Source: JADHLJ01 sp038118725 (GTDB lineage Bacteria > Pseudomonadota > Alphaproteobacteria > Thalassobaculales > Thalassobaculaceae). Taken from it: a stretch of DNA of 47,099 bases. Made by a program: the position numbers and the translations under genes. Shown piece by piece: positions 27,232-36,300 of this stretch (positions are counted from its first letter, which is position 1; each line of letters starts with the position of its first letter). The stretch is from contig JAYOIK010000036.1 of assembly GCA_038118725.1 (NCBI GenBank), positions 1 to 47,099 of the forward strand. Direction: 5' to 3'. The notes beneath the pieces were generated by a model. It was not told the origin of the DNA, ran no database searches, and saw only the letters and a list, made by a program, of their open reading frames with translations.

Positions 27232-28242
27232 ATGGAGACAAAAGCGAGCTACGTCGTGGTCGGCGCCTTTGTGTTCGGGCTGTTCGCGGCGGTACTTGGC
27301 TTCGTGGTCTGGCTCGGTAAGCTGGACCTGGATCGCGAGAGCAATGCCTACCGAATCGGTTTCGTCGGCACGGTCACGGGGCTGTCCGTTGGTAGTCCGG
27401 TCCGGTATCGCGGCATACCCGTCGGACAGGTCAGCGACATTCGTGTCGATTCCGAGGATATCGAACGGATCCTGGTAACCATCGAGGTGGATTCCGAAGT
27501 CCCGATCAAGCGCGATGCCTACGCGGTTCTCGAAAGCCAGGGATTGACCGGTGTTGGCTTTATCCAGGTTAAGGGCGGTTCCCGCGGAGCGCCGTTGTTG
27601 GAGCCTGGACCCGGGGAGACCATCGCCGAGCTTCCGGCCCGTTCCTCCGTGGTCGAGGAAGTGTTCGAATCGGCGCCGGAGATCGCCAATCAGCTATTGG
27701 TGCTGACCAATCGCGCGTCGTCGATCCTGAACCCCAAGAATCAACAATCCCTGCAAAACATTCTGGCGAACCTGGACGCGGTCAGTGGTGCCTTCGCCAG
27801 GGAGGCTGACAACATCTCGGCCCTGGTGCGCAATGCCAATGAAGCCACCGAAAGCCTGCAACGTCTCACCGCGACACTCGAGCCGATCGCGGTTTCACTT
27901 TCGGAAGACCTGTCCGGCGTCGCCGAGGAATCGGCCCAGACAATGGCGGCGATCCGCGGAACGGTCACCGGGGTGGATGCCGAGATTTCCACCCTCGGCG
28001 CCGATGCCTCGCAAGCTTTGTCGAGCCTCGGAGGCGCCGCCGATCAGGCCCGGGGCATCTTGGCGGAGAACCGAGGGGCGGTTCGCGACTTCTCGCAATC
28101 CGGCCTTTACGAGATGACACAGTTTTTGATCGAGGGGCGTTTGCTCCTGGAGAGCCTGAACAGGGTTACGCGCCAGCTGGAGCGCGATCCGGCACGAATC
28201 CTTTTCGGTAGTCGTGATCGAGGAGTGGAGACAAGCAAATGA
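27232..28242 (+). CDS. MCE-domain protein, MlaD-like
   Basis: 336 residues. One N-terminal membrane helix (about 9-28), a single MCE domain (about 38-115; GLSVGSPVRYRGIPVGQV), and a long helical Ser/Ala-rich tail. MCE proteins assemble as hexameric rings in the periplasm and shuttle lipids. The tail is longer than in E. coli MlaD (183 residues), so a longer coiled or needle-like part may reach across the periplasm, by inference. Overlaps the next gene by 4 bases. Confidence 0.92.
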   Translation: METKASYVVVGAFVFGLFAAVLGFVVWLGKLDLDRESNAYRIGFVGTVTGLSVGSPVRYRGIPVGQVSDIRVDSEDIERILVTIEVDSEVPIKRDAYAVLESQGLTGVGFIQVKGGSRGAPLLEPGPGETIAELPARSSVVEEVFESAPEIANQLLVLTNRASSILNPKNQQSLQNILANLDAVSGAFAREADNISALVRNANEATESLQRLTATLEPIAVSLSEDLSGVAEESAQTMAAIRGTVTGVDAEISTLGADASQALSSLGGAADQARGILAENRGAVRDFSQSGLYEMTQFLIEGRLLLESLNRVTRQLERDPARILFGSRDRGVETSK

Positions 28243-28877
28243 GGCAATCTCGGCTTTTCGCGGGGGCGAGGTCGCGCGTGTGTGTCGCGGCGATCCTGGT
28301 TCTTGGCCTGTTGGCCGGGTGCGGCATCATTCCCCAACCCGCGCCGGCCCCACAGCTCTACACATTGACGCCGAAGAGCACGTTCGACGACGATCTCGCG
28401 GCGGTGGGCTGGCAATTGGGAATCGAAGCCCCGACGGCGCCAGCGGGGCTGAGTTCGGCGCGGATCGCGGTAACAAGGCAACCACTCACCCTGGAGTACT
28501 ACGCTGGCGCGCAATGGGTCGACGACGCGCCGGCGATGGTTCAGCGGTTGCTGATCGAGTCGTTTGAGAACTCGGGACGGATCGTGGGCGTTGGTCGGCT
28601 GGCCGTGGCGCTGCGGTCGGATTTTGTCCTGCAACCGGAACTGCGCGAGTTTCAAGCCGAGTATTCGCCCGCTTCGAAAGCCCCGAAAGTTAGGGTTCGC
28701 GTCAACGTGAAACTGATAAAGATGCCGGAGCGGCGCATTGTCGCCTCGGATACCTTCGAGCGCGTTATGGAGGCTCCGGACAACCGCATGCCGGTGATCG
28801 TGAAGACCTTTGACCAAGCCTTGGGGAAGGTCATGCGGGATCTGGTGGTCTGGACCTTGGAACGTGGTTCGCGATGA
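28239..28877 (+). CDS. ABC-type transport auxiliary lipoprotein (PqiC-like)
   Basis: 212 residues. A basic start, hydrophobic helix and lipobox LLAGC place lipidation at C28; residue +2 is Gly, consistent with outer-membrane sorting. The mature part fits the ABC_trans_aux family (LYTLTP..., ARIAVTRQPLTLEYYAGAQWVDDAP...). In related systems such lipoproteins anchor MCE machines to the outer membrane. Last gene of the operon. MlaA and MlaC equivalents are not in the window. Confidence 0.88.
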   Translation: MRQSRLFAGARSRVCVAAILVLGLLAGCGIIPQPAPAPQLYTLTPKSTFDDDLAAVGWQLGIEAPTAPAGLSSARIAVTRQPLTLEYYAGAQWVDDAPAMVQRLLIESFENSGRIVGVGRLAVALRSDFVLQPELREFQAEYSPASKAPKVRVRVNVKLIKMPERRIVASDTFERVMEAPDNRMPVIVKTFDQALGKVMRDLVVWTLERGSR

Positions 28878-29004
28878 ATCGGGTGATATTTGTCGATTCG
28901 CGTAGATAGGATAAAGTTACACGGAATATATCGGCTAATTTACTATAAAAAGCGATCTAAGGTTAGGCGGGTCATCGTGCCGTGAAGGAGTCGCGGTCTC
29001 GTGC

Positions 29005-29038
29005 GTTGACTTGATCGCCAGTCAACTTGTGTTATATT
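29005..29038 (+). promoter_or_regulatory. Promoter with built-in inverted repeat GTTGACT-N8-AGTCAAC
   Basis: Perfect 7-base arms at 29005-29011 and 29020-29026. They overlap -35 candidates (TTGACT 29006, or TTGATC 29011), with TATATT at 29033-29038 as -10 (16-base spacer from TTGATC). The start of transcription would lie about 75 bases before the small protein's ATG. The arrangement fits a repressor or activator site on the promoter. The 28878-29118 gap holds nothing else I can support. Confidence 0.5.
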
Positions 29039-29118
29039 GCAACAAAGATCTCCCAACTATCGACCATACAGGGACTAAGCGGGTGTCCTGGTCGATAACA
29101 ACAATAAATGGGGGCATG

Positions 29119-29358
29119 ATGGCTGTGTTTGAACAGGCGGATGGCGGTGATGGCTCGACCTTGGTCGGGGCATTGGCGCGTGGCGCGGGAAGCTTCGCGG
29201 TTACCGGTGTGGTCGTCGCGCCGCTGTTCATCGGGGCGCTCCTTGGCTATGTCGTGACCGAAAGGTTGGATGACCCCGAGGCCATGGCGATCGAGGCGAA
29301 TCTACCGGAGCCTGGATTGGAAGCGGTCCGTCGGATGCCGGCCAGCGTCGACGGCTGA
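29119..29358 (+). CDS. Small hypothetical membrane protein
   Basis: 79 residues with one strong hydrophobic segment (GSFAVTGVVVAPLFIGALLG) between a Gly/Asp-rich head and a Glu/Pro-rich tail. Not recognised. The start could be ATG 29116 or 29119; the five-G run ending at 29114 is slightly better placed for 29119. The frame is open further upstream but runs through the promoter signals. It stands alone behind its own promoter-like sequence. Likely inner membrane, single-pass. Confidence 0.5.
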   Translation: MAVFEQADGGDGSTLVGALARGAGSFAVTGVVVAPLFIGALLGYVVTERLDDPEAMAIEANLPEPGLEAVRRMPASVDG

Positions 29359-29432
29359 TAGTCGCGCGCGTCGGTTAAGGCATCTTTTTCCCGAAAACTT
29401 GTTCCGCCCGCCATTCGGGTGAAGGCGATGGT

Positions 29433-29456
29433 TGGCGATCATGATCATGATCGCCA
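29433..29456. promoter_or_regulatory. 24-bp perfect palindrome before the thiolase/DUF35 operon
   Basis: The half-site is TGGCGATCATGA and the second half is its exact complement, so the element contains three overlapping GATC steps. A perfect TATAAT lies at 29475-29480, so the palindrome ends just where the -35 should be, and no good -35 hexamer is seen there. That layout fits an activator site or an operator. Confidence 0.65.
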
Positions 29457-29474
29457 CGGGTCTTTTCATTCCTG

Positions 29475-29480
29475 TATAAT
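29475..29480 (+). promoter_or_regulatory. Consensus -10 element of the thiolase/DUF35 operon
   Basis: TATAAT, 50 bases before the ATG at 29530. The region 17 bases upstream has no TTGACA-like hexamer and instead holds the end of the palindrome 29433-29456. Confidence 0.5.
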
Positions 29481-29529
29481 CCAGCGTGGTTGATTTGCCG
29501 GTGACGCGGCGAGGTGGGGAGTTTCCGAC

Positions 29530-30684
29530 ATGGCTAACGGATTGTTCGAGAAGGGGGCGATCACCGGGATTGGAGAGACCGCCTATACCCGCGGATCCGG
29601 GAAAAGCGATATCGCTCTGCAGATGGAAGCCTCGTTGAAGGCGATCGCCGATGCCGGGCTAAAGCCGACGGATATCGATGGCGTTATCCCCTATGCCGCC
29701 GGCGCGGCGGTGGCCGAGGACTTCATCACCAATTTCAAGCTGCCGGACGTGCGTTTCTCGGCGACCACGCCGCTGGGCGGGGCAAGTTGCGTGGCGGCTA
29801 TCCAGGCGGCGGTATCGGCGGTGGCGGCGGGGCTTGCCAATCACGTGCTGATTCCGATCGGGCGCAACGGTTATTCCGGCGCGCGGATCGGCAGCCGGGT
29901 GCAGCAGATGCCGCAATTCCGCATCGTCGGCGAGTACGAGATGCCGCTCGGCACGCTGGCGCCGGCTCAGCTTTATGCCCATATGGCGCGCCGGCACATG
30001 GAGCTATACGGCACCAAGAGCGAGCATTTCGGCAAGATCGCCACGACCGTACGGGCACACGCGGCGATGAATGACAATGCCCTGCGCCAAGAGCCGATGA
30101 CGCTGGAGGATCACCAAGCCTCGAGGATGATCGCCGATCCGCTACGGTTGTTTGATTGTAGCCTTGAAAGCGACGGCGGCGCGGCGGTGATCGTCAGCGC
30201 GTCCGAGCGCGCCAAGGACATGGTGAGTAAGCCGGCCTTCATCATGGGCGTCGGCGAGGGCCATCCGGACTCGCCGAGCACGATCACCCAGCGCGACGAC
30301 ATGACGACCCTCGGTACCGCCAAGGCGGCGCCGCGCGCCTTCGAAATGGCCGGGGTCACCCACAAGGATATCGATGTCGCCGAGATCTATGACTGCTTTA
30401 CTTATATCGTGCTGTGTCAGTTGGAGGATCTTGGGTTCTGCGCCAAGGGCGAGGGCGGGGACTTCGTCGCGAGCACCAATTTCAACTTCGACGGAGATCT
30501 GCCGCTCAATACCCATGGTGGGTTGTTGTCCCAGGCGCATATCGTCGGCATGAACCATGTGGTCGAACTGGTTAAGCAACTCCGCGGGACGGCGGGCGCT
30601 ACCCAGGTCAAGGATGCCGAGATCGGCCTGGTCACCGGCTATGGCGACATGGGCGATGGTACCGTCGCCATCATGCGGGCCTAG
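29530..30684 (+). CDS. Thiolase-fold protein (SCP2-thiolase / lipid-transfer type), partner of DUF35
   Basis: 384 residues. Cysteine C87 stands at the nucleophile position (GGASCVAA). The HDCF signature of SCP2 thiolases is YDCF here (Y287), and GHPIGATG is replaced by THGGLLSQAH. The adjacent DUF35 gene, 17 bases on, is the usual partner of such proteins. Known pairs include Ltp2/ChsH2 retro-aldolase of steroid side-chain breakdown and BbsB/BbsA of benzylsuccinate degradation. So it may be a retro-aldolase or specialised thiolase acting on a CoA ester. Substrate unknown. Confidence 0.82.
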   Translation: MANGLFEKGAITGIGETAYTRGSGKSDIALQMEASLKAIADAGLKPTDIDGVIPYAAGAAVAEDFITNFKLPDVRFSATTPLGGASCVAAIQAAVSAVAAGLANHVLIPIGRNGYSGARIGSRVQQMPQFRIVGEYEMPLGTLAPAQLYAHMARRHMELYGTKSEHFGKIATTVRAHAAMNDNALRQEPMTLEDHQASRMIADPLRLFDCSLESDGGAAVIVSASERAKDMVSKPAFIMGVGEGHPDSPSTITQRDDMTTLGTAKAAPRAFEMAGVTHKDIDVAEIYDCFTYIVLCQLEDLGFCAKGEGGDFVASTNFNFDGDLPLNTHGGLLSQAHIVGMNHVVELVKQLRGTAGATQVKDAEIGLVTGYGDMGDGTVAIMRA

Positions 30685-30701
30685 GGCGAGAGGGAAACGA
30701 C

Positions 30702-31121
30702 ATGGAAATTGAGCGCATCCATCCCCTGCCCAATCCCGAATCCCAACCCTATTGGGACGGCCTCAAGGAACGTCGGCTGATGCTTCAGCAATGCGGCGAA
30801 TGCGGGACGATCCGGCATTATCCCAGACCGGTTTGTGATCATTGTTTCTCGATGGAGGTGGAATGGGTCGAGGCCTCCAGGCGCGGTACCGTGCACAGCT
30901 GGTCGGAATCGCATCATCCGTTTCATCCGTCCTTCAAGGCGGACCTACCGACGATGTTCGTCACGGTGGACCTGGAGGAAAAGGTTCGCTTGGTCGGTGT
31001 TTTGCGCGATCCCGAGGCGACGCTCCGGGTCGGCCTGCCGGTCGAGATACGTTTCGAGGACTCGCCGGACGGTGCGTTTTCGATGCCGGTTCTTGTCGCC
31101 GATCGATCAGCCGGCGGCTGA
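30702..31121 (+). CDS. DUF35 zinc-ribbon/OB-fold protein
   Basis: 139 residues. An N-terminal zinc ribbon C-x2-C (QQCGECG) and C-x2-C (VCDHCF) is followed by an OB-fold (SRRGTVHSWSESHHPFHPSF...). DUF35 proteins bind acyl-CoA and form a complex with thiolase-like enzymes. The gene is directly behind such an enzyme. Its end overlaps the convergent CMD-family gene by 15 bases. Confidence 0.9.
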   Translation: MEIERIHPLPNPESQPYWDGLKERRLMLQQCGECGTIRHYPRPVCDHCFSMEVEWVEASRRGTVHSWSESHHPFHPSFKADLPTMFVTVDLEEKVRLVGVLRDPEATLRVGLPVEIRFEDSPDGAFSMPVLVADRSAGG

Positions 31122-31697
31122 CGGCGGGACCCGACCGTCCGGAGGCCAGGCCTCGACACCGTCTTCCAAGGGGATGTCGAGACTGCGTAGGACCTCGGAG
31201 AAGGTCCGCCAGTTGCCGATCGCGACCACCATTTCCATAAGCTCCGCCTCGCCGCCGACATGGAGCGCGCAGTCCCGCCAGGTTTCATCGGAGATCCGGC
31301 CCGCGTCGAGGGTCTCGTCCGTTGCCGCCAGCACCGCCTTGGCCGGAGCGTCGAGATCCACCGCGTTCCGCCAGTCGCGCACCGATAGAATGTCCTCCTC
31401 GGTCATGCCGATCCTGAGCGAGACATGCCAATGCTGGGTCCACTCGTACATTGAGCCGGTGCGCCAGGCGATGCGCATGATGATCAGCTCGCGAAGCCGG
31501 TTGTCGAGCCGGTTGGCTTTCCAAAGCAGCATTGAGAGTTGAGCCGCCGTCGCGCCCGCGAGATCCGGATGGTTCAAGAGCGCGCGATAGATGTTCAAAT
31601 GGCTCATGGACGAGGAGACCCCGGCCTCGCGACCCCGGGCCTTGGCTTCGTCCACGGACAATAGGTTGATTCGACTTTCGGGGTCGGGTTCGGACAT
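31107..31697 (-). CDS. Carboxymuconolactone decarboxylase (CMD) family protein
   Basis: 196 residues, all helical. The CMD core is LRELIIMRIAWRTGSMYEWTQHWHVSLRIGMTE, broken here as residues about 68-100. It has the E-x-x-x-x-R, W-T-Q-H and H pattern but no AhpD-type C-x-x-C pair. So hydroperoxide reduction is unlikely, and a decarboxylase/lactone-type or unassigned role fits better. Convergent with and overlapping DUF35. Confidence 0.8.
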   Translation of the reverse strand: MSEPDPESRINLLSVDEAKARGREAGVSSSMSHLNIYRALLNHPDLAGATAAQLSMLLWKANRLDNRLRELIIMRIAWRTGSMYEWTQHWHVSLRIGMTEEDILSVRDWRNAVDLDAPAKAVLAATDETLDAGRISDETWRDCALHVGGEAELMEMVVAIGNWRTFSEVLRSLDIPLEDGVEAWPPDGRVPPSAAG

Positions 31698-31822
31698 TGG
31701 TTCTCACCTCGCTATCGAATCATATGGGAGCTTCATCGTTCCCAGCATATGCTGAGTGATTGTCGCGCCCGCATCAAGCTTGCTAGGATCTGCGCGGCGA
31801 ATGGCTTTCAAGGCGGGCGGAC

Positions 31823-32020
31823 ATGCGAATTCGGGTCATCGAGGAAAATTGCCAAGGGCATAACCGCTGCAAGGCGATCGCCCCGGACCTGTTCGATCTC
31901 GACGAGATCGGCAACGCCAGCGCCGCCAATGACGGCGTGGTTCCACCGGGACAAGAGGAAATGGCCCGCTTGGCGGTGGAGAACTGTCCGGAATTCGCCA
32001 TAGAGATTATCGAGGAATAG
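31823..32020 (+). CDS. P450-type ferredoxin ([3Fe-4S] class)
   Basis: 65 residues. The cluster motif is C10-x2-H13-x2-C16 (CQGHNRC), where the central Cys of a normal ferredoxin is His, plus C55 (NCPEFA). This is the small ferredoxin family that feeds electrons to bacterial cytochromes P450. The P450 gene lies 49 bases downstream, so the pair is a unit. No ferredoxin reductase is in the window. Confidence 0.92.
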   Translation: MRIRVIEENCQGHNRCKAIAPDLFDLDEIGNASAANDGVVPPGQEEMARLAVENCPEFAIEIIEE

Positions 32021-32069
32021 AAGATCGTCGACGCGTAAGCCGCTTGAATAGCCGCTTGGGGAGGATGTG

Positions 32070-33299
32070 ATGAGCGAGGAACAACGACCCGTCGAGGATT
32101 GGACCAGCGACTTCGACATCTTCGATCCGGAATACGTCAAGAACCCCGGCCCGGTCTGGAACGAGATGCGCTCGAAATGCCCGATCGCGCATACCGAGCG
32201 TTGGGGCGGCGCCTGGATGGCGACCAAGTACGATGACTTGCGCGAGCTCGTTCGCATGGTCCCGGAGCTATCCTCGCGGTCGCCGGCGGTGGTTCCGGTA
32301 CCGCCGCAAATGCGCGAGGAGCTGATCGCCGAGGTTAAGATGTACGGCTCCGAGAACCCGCCGATTACCGCCGATCCGCCGGAACACAAACCCTATAAAC
32401 AGCTTATCCTGCCGTTCTTCACGCCGAGCGCCGTCGAGGGCTACCGACAGTTCACCGAGGATCTGGCGCATGATCTGATCGACCGGATCATCGACAATGG
32501 CGAGGGCGACGCCGCCGAGGATTATGCCCAGCAGATTCCGCCGCTGGTGATCGCCCAGATGCTCGGTATCGATCCCGGCCGCGGGGCGGAGTTCACCGAG
32601 TGGACCCGCGGTGTCCTGGAGATCGGCCAGACCGATCCCGAGGCACGCCGCAAGTACCGCACCATCATCCGGGATTTTTTCGCAGAGCTGATTGTCCAAC
32701 GTCGGGCCGAGCCGACGGACGACATGATCTCGCGCCTGATCGCCGCCGAGGTCGAGGGCGAAAAGCTGAGCGATCATACGATCTCGGGGATCTGTTTCCT
32801 GTTGTTGGTGGCGGGGATCGATACGACCTGGAGTTCAATCGGCTCGTCGCTCTGGCATTTCGCCGGCCATGCCGAGGATCGCCGGCGACTTGCCGCCGAG
32901 CCGGACTTGTTCCCGACAGCGATCGAGGAGATGCTGCGCTTCTACGCGCCGGTTATGATGGCGCGCAAGGTCACCCAGCATGTCGAAATGGGCGATAAGG
33001 TTCTGTGCCCCGGTGACAAGATGATCCTGAACTTCCCGGCGGGAAACCGTGATCCCGATGTGTTTGATCGCCCGGACGAGGTCGTTCTGGATCGCGAGCG
33101 CAACCGTCACGTGGCCTTCGGTCTCGGTATCCATCGCTGCGCGGGATCCAATCTGGCGCGCATTGAGATGGATGTGGCATTGCGGGTATGGTTCGAGCGT
33201 ATCCCCGAATTCGAGCTCTCCGACCCGGGGGCGGTAACATGGGCCGGTGGCCAGGTCCGCGGTCCGCGGAGTATACCGGTTCGCTTTCCGGTCGGTTAG
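32070..33299 (+). CDS. Cytochrome P450
   Basis: 409-residue soluble monooxygenase. The I-helix oxygen-binding segment is LLVAGIDTTWSS, the E-x-x-R is in IEEMLRFYAP, and the haem ligand is C357 in FGLGIHRCAG. Class I bacterial type that uses the ferredoxin encoded just upstream. ATG 32070 has GGGGAGG upstream; GTG 32067 overlaps it. The nearby thiolase/DUF35 pair suggests hydroxylation of a terpenoid, steroid or fatty acyl chain, but that is inference. Confidence 0.96.
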   Translation: MSEEQRPVEDWTSDFDIFDPEYVKNPGPVWNEMRSKCPIAHTERWGGAWMATKYDDLRELVRMVPELSSRSPAVVPVPPQMREELIAEVKMYGSENPPITADPPEHKPYKQLILPFFTPSAVEGYRQFTEDLAHDLIDRIIDNGEGDAAEDYAQQIPPLVIAQMLGIDPGRGAEFTEWTRGVLEIGQTDPEARRKYRTIIRDFFAELIVQRRAEPTDDMISRLIAAEVEGEKLSDHTISGICFLLLVAGIDTTWSSIGSSLWHFAGHAEDRRRLAAEPDLFPTAIEEMLRFYAPVMMARKVTQHVEMGDKVLCPGDKMILNFPAGNRDPDVFDRPDEVVLDRERNRHVAFGLGIHRCAGSNLARIEMDVALRVWFERIPEFELSDPGAVTWAGGQVRGPRSIPVRFPVG

Positions 33300-33359
33300 C
33301 GGGACCGGAGCTCGGGTTTGGTGCCCCGTTTCACATAAGCTTAGCGCGATTGCTCCGAG

Positions 33360-36300
33360 ATGAGTCTGATCAACGCGGCGTTTGACCGAACCAGGACAAC
33401 GCTCGCCTCGCTTGTCTTGATCCTTGTCGCCGGTGTTGTCGCCTATATCGAAATCCCCAAGGAAGACGCGCCGGATATCGACGTGCCGATGATCTTTACC
33501 CGTATCGCGCAATCCGGAATCTCTCCCGAGGACGCCGAACGATTGATCGCGCGTCCGGTCGAGCAAGCCATGCGCGGCATAGACGGGGTCGAGGAAATCC
33601 GTTCCGAGGCCTATCTCGGCGGCGCCACGGTGACGGTCGAGTTCGATGACGGGTTCAATCCCGACAAGGCGCTGGACGATGTTCGCGAGAAGATCAAGGT
33701 GGTCGAGGGCGAACTTCCGGACGACGCGGGCGAGCCGACGGTCCACGAGGTCAATCTAAGTCTGTTCCCGGTACTGGTGGTAACCCTCGGCGGCGACGTT
33801 TCCGAAAGGGTGCTCACTCAGTCGGCGCGGGGGCTGAGAGAGGCGATCGAGGCCTTGCCCGATGTGCTGGAAGCCCGCCTGATCGGTGACCGGGACGAGG
33901 TCGTGGAAATCGTCGTCGACCCGGTCAAGCTGGCGAGCCATCGCGTCGATCCGGGCGATCTGATCGGGCGCATGGCGCGGGGCAACCGCCTGGTCGCCGC
34001 CGGCAATCTGGATACCGGCGCCGGGCGCTTCGCGGTCAAGGTCCCGGGCACCTTCACCTCGGTTGAGGATATCGCCGAGATGCCGGTGAGCACCGAGGAC
34101 GACGTCGTGATCCGCGTGCGGGATATCGCCGTCGTCCGCCGGACATTCGCCGACCGCGCGACGGACGCTCGACTGAACGGCAAGCGCGCCTTGGCGATCG
34201 AGGTCTCCAAGCGGCTGGGCACCTCGATCATTGAGGTTACCGACGCGGTGCGCGCCACGGTCGCCGCCAGCGCCGAGGCCTGGCCCGAGGGCATCGACGT
34301 CGCCTATTCCCAGGACAAGTCGACCAAGATCCGCGAGCGGGTGAGCGATCTGGAAAACAACGTCCTGAACGCCGTGCTCCTGGTGATGATCGTGCTGGTC
34401 GCCGTGCTGGGGCCGAGATCGGCGGCTCTGGTCGGGGTGGCTATTCCAGGGTCCTTCCTGTTGGGGATCCTGGCCATTTCGATTGTCGGCTTCACCGCCA
34501 ATACGGTGGTGCTGTTTGCGCTGATTCTCGCCGTCGGATTGTTGGTCGACGCCTCGATCGTCATGGTCGAATACGCGCATCGCCGGATCCACGCGGGCAT
34601 GACACCCGCCAAGGCCTATGCGCTGGCGTCGCGGCACATGGCCTGGCCGATCATCGCCTCGACGGCGACGACCTTGGCGGCGTTTCTTCCCCTCGTGTTC
34701 TGGCCCGGCACGGTCGGCGAGTTCATGAAGTATCTACCGGCCACGGTCCTCGCGGTTCTGGCCGCGTCGCTGTTGATGGCGCTGGTCTTTATCCCGGTGC
34801 TTGGCGCGGTCTTGGATCGCCGCGCACGAGATGCAGACCATGAGTCGAGTCCTTCGGGAGATGCGGATTCGCCGGATCGCCTCGCCGAGGCGACAGGCGT
34901 ATCGAGGCTTTATCTCGGGCTTCTGCGGGTGATTCTGGAGCATCCGGTAAAGGTGCTGTTCCTGGCGTTCTGCGCCATGCTCTGGGCCCCATGGATGTAT
35001 TCGCAGCATGGCAAGGAGATCGAGTTCTTTCCCAAGGTCGAGGGTACCAGCGCGCTGGTCCTGGTTCACGCCAGGGGTAATCTCTCGCTCGCCGAGCAGG
35101 ACGCGCTGACCCGCGAGGTCGAGGAGGTCGTGCTCTCCCAGGCCGGCCTCCAATCGGTTTACACCTCCATCGGAAGGAACGAGAGGTCCGGCGGGTCCGG
35201 CCCCCAGGACATCATCGCGCGTATCCGGTTGGAACTTGATCATTGGAGCAAGCGCCGTCCGGTGGCGGAAATCCTGGAGGAAATCAAGGCCGAGACCGCC
35301 CATCTCGCGGGCATCCGGGTCGCGGTTCAGGAGGAACGCACGGGACCGGTGCGTGACAAGCCGATCCAGATCGAGGTGCTATCTACCGGTCACACGGGTA
35401 TCCCGCAGGCGGTTCACCAGATCACCGACTTTCTCGGCAAGCAAAGCTATCTCCGGGATATCGAGGATTCTCTCCCGGTGCCCGGCGTCGAGTGGCGGGT
35501 TGAGATCGACCGAACCCAGGCACTCAAGTTCGGTGTCGATGTTGAGCGCGTCGGGCGTTTCGTGCGGCTGATCACCAGGGGCCTGAAGCTGACCGAGTTT
35601 CGGGCGCGGGACGTGGACGAGGAAATCGACGTCCTTTTGCGCTTTCCCGAAAGATACCGAAATCTCCATCACCTGAACGGGCTGATGATCGAGACGACCC
35701 GCGGACTGGTGCCGCTCGGCACCTTCGCCAAGCTCGTGCCCAAGCCCCGGCGCGGAACCATACGGCGCGTCGATGGGTTTCGCTCGGCGCTAATTAAGGC
35801 TGATGTTCAGCCCGGCATTCAACCCGAGGAGTTTCGCGGCGAGATCAAGGGTTACGTGATCACGTCGCGCTTCCTGGACGGTACCCGGGCCCGGATGAAA
35901 GGCGACGAGGAAGACATGGATGAACGCGAGAAGGATCGCGAGTTCCTGCTGCGATCCTTCGCCGTGGCGCTGTTTCTGATGGCGATCATCCTGGTGACCC
36001 AGTTCAACAGTTTCTACCGGGCAGGGATCATTCTTTCGGCGGTGATGCTTTCGATCATCGGGGTCGTGCTCGGCCTGCTGATCATGGACCTGGCCTACAG
36101 CACCATCATGAGCGGCATCGGGGTGATCGCGCTCGCCGGGATCGTGGTGAACAACAATATCGTGCTGATCGACACCCATGACCGGCTCATGGCCGCCGGC
36201 GTCGCGCCGAGGGACGCGTTGCTGTTGACCGGGGTGCAAAGGCTACGACCGGTCCTCCTGACATCGGCGACCACGATCGCCGGTCTCCTTCCCATGGTGT

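Noticed and set aside
29433..29470. Terminator for the small membrane protein
   Set aside because: The palindrome is followed by TTTT, but only after a five-base GC-rich gap, and the stem has no loop. A regulatory site before TATAAT fits better, though termination is not excluded.
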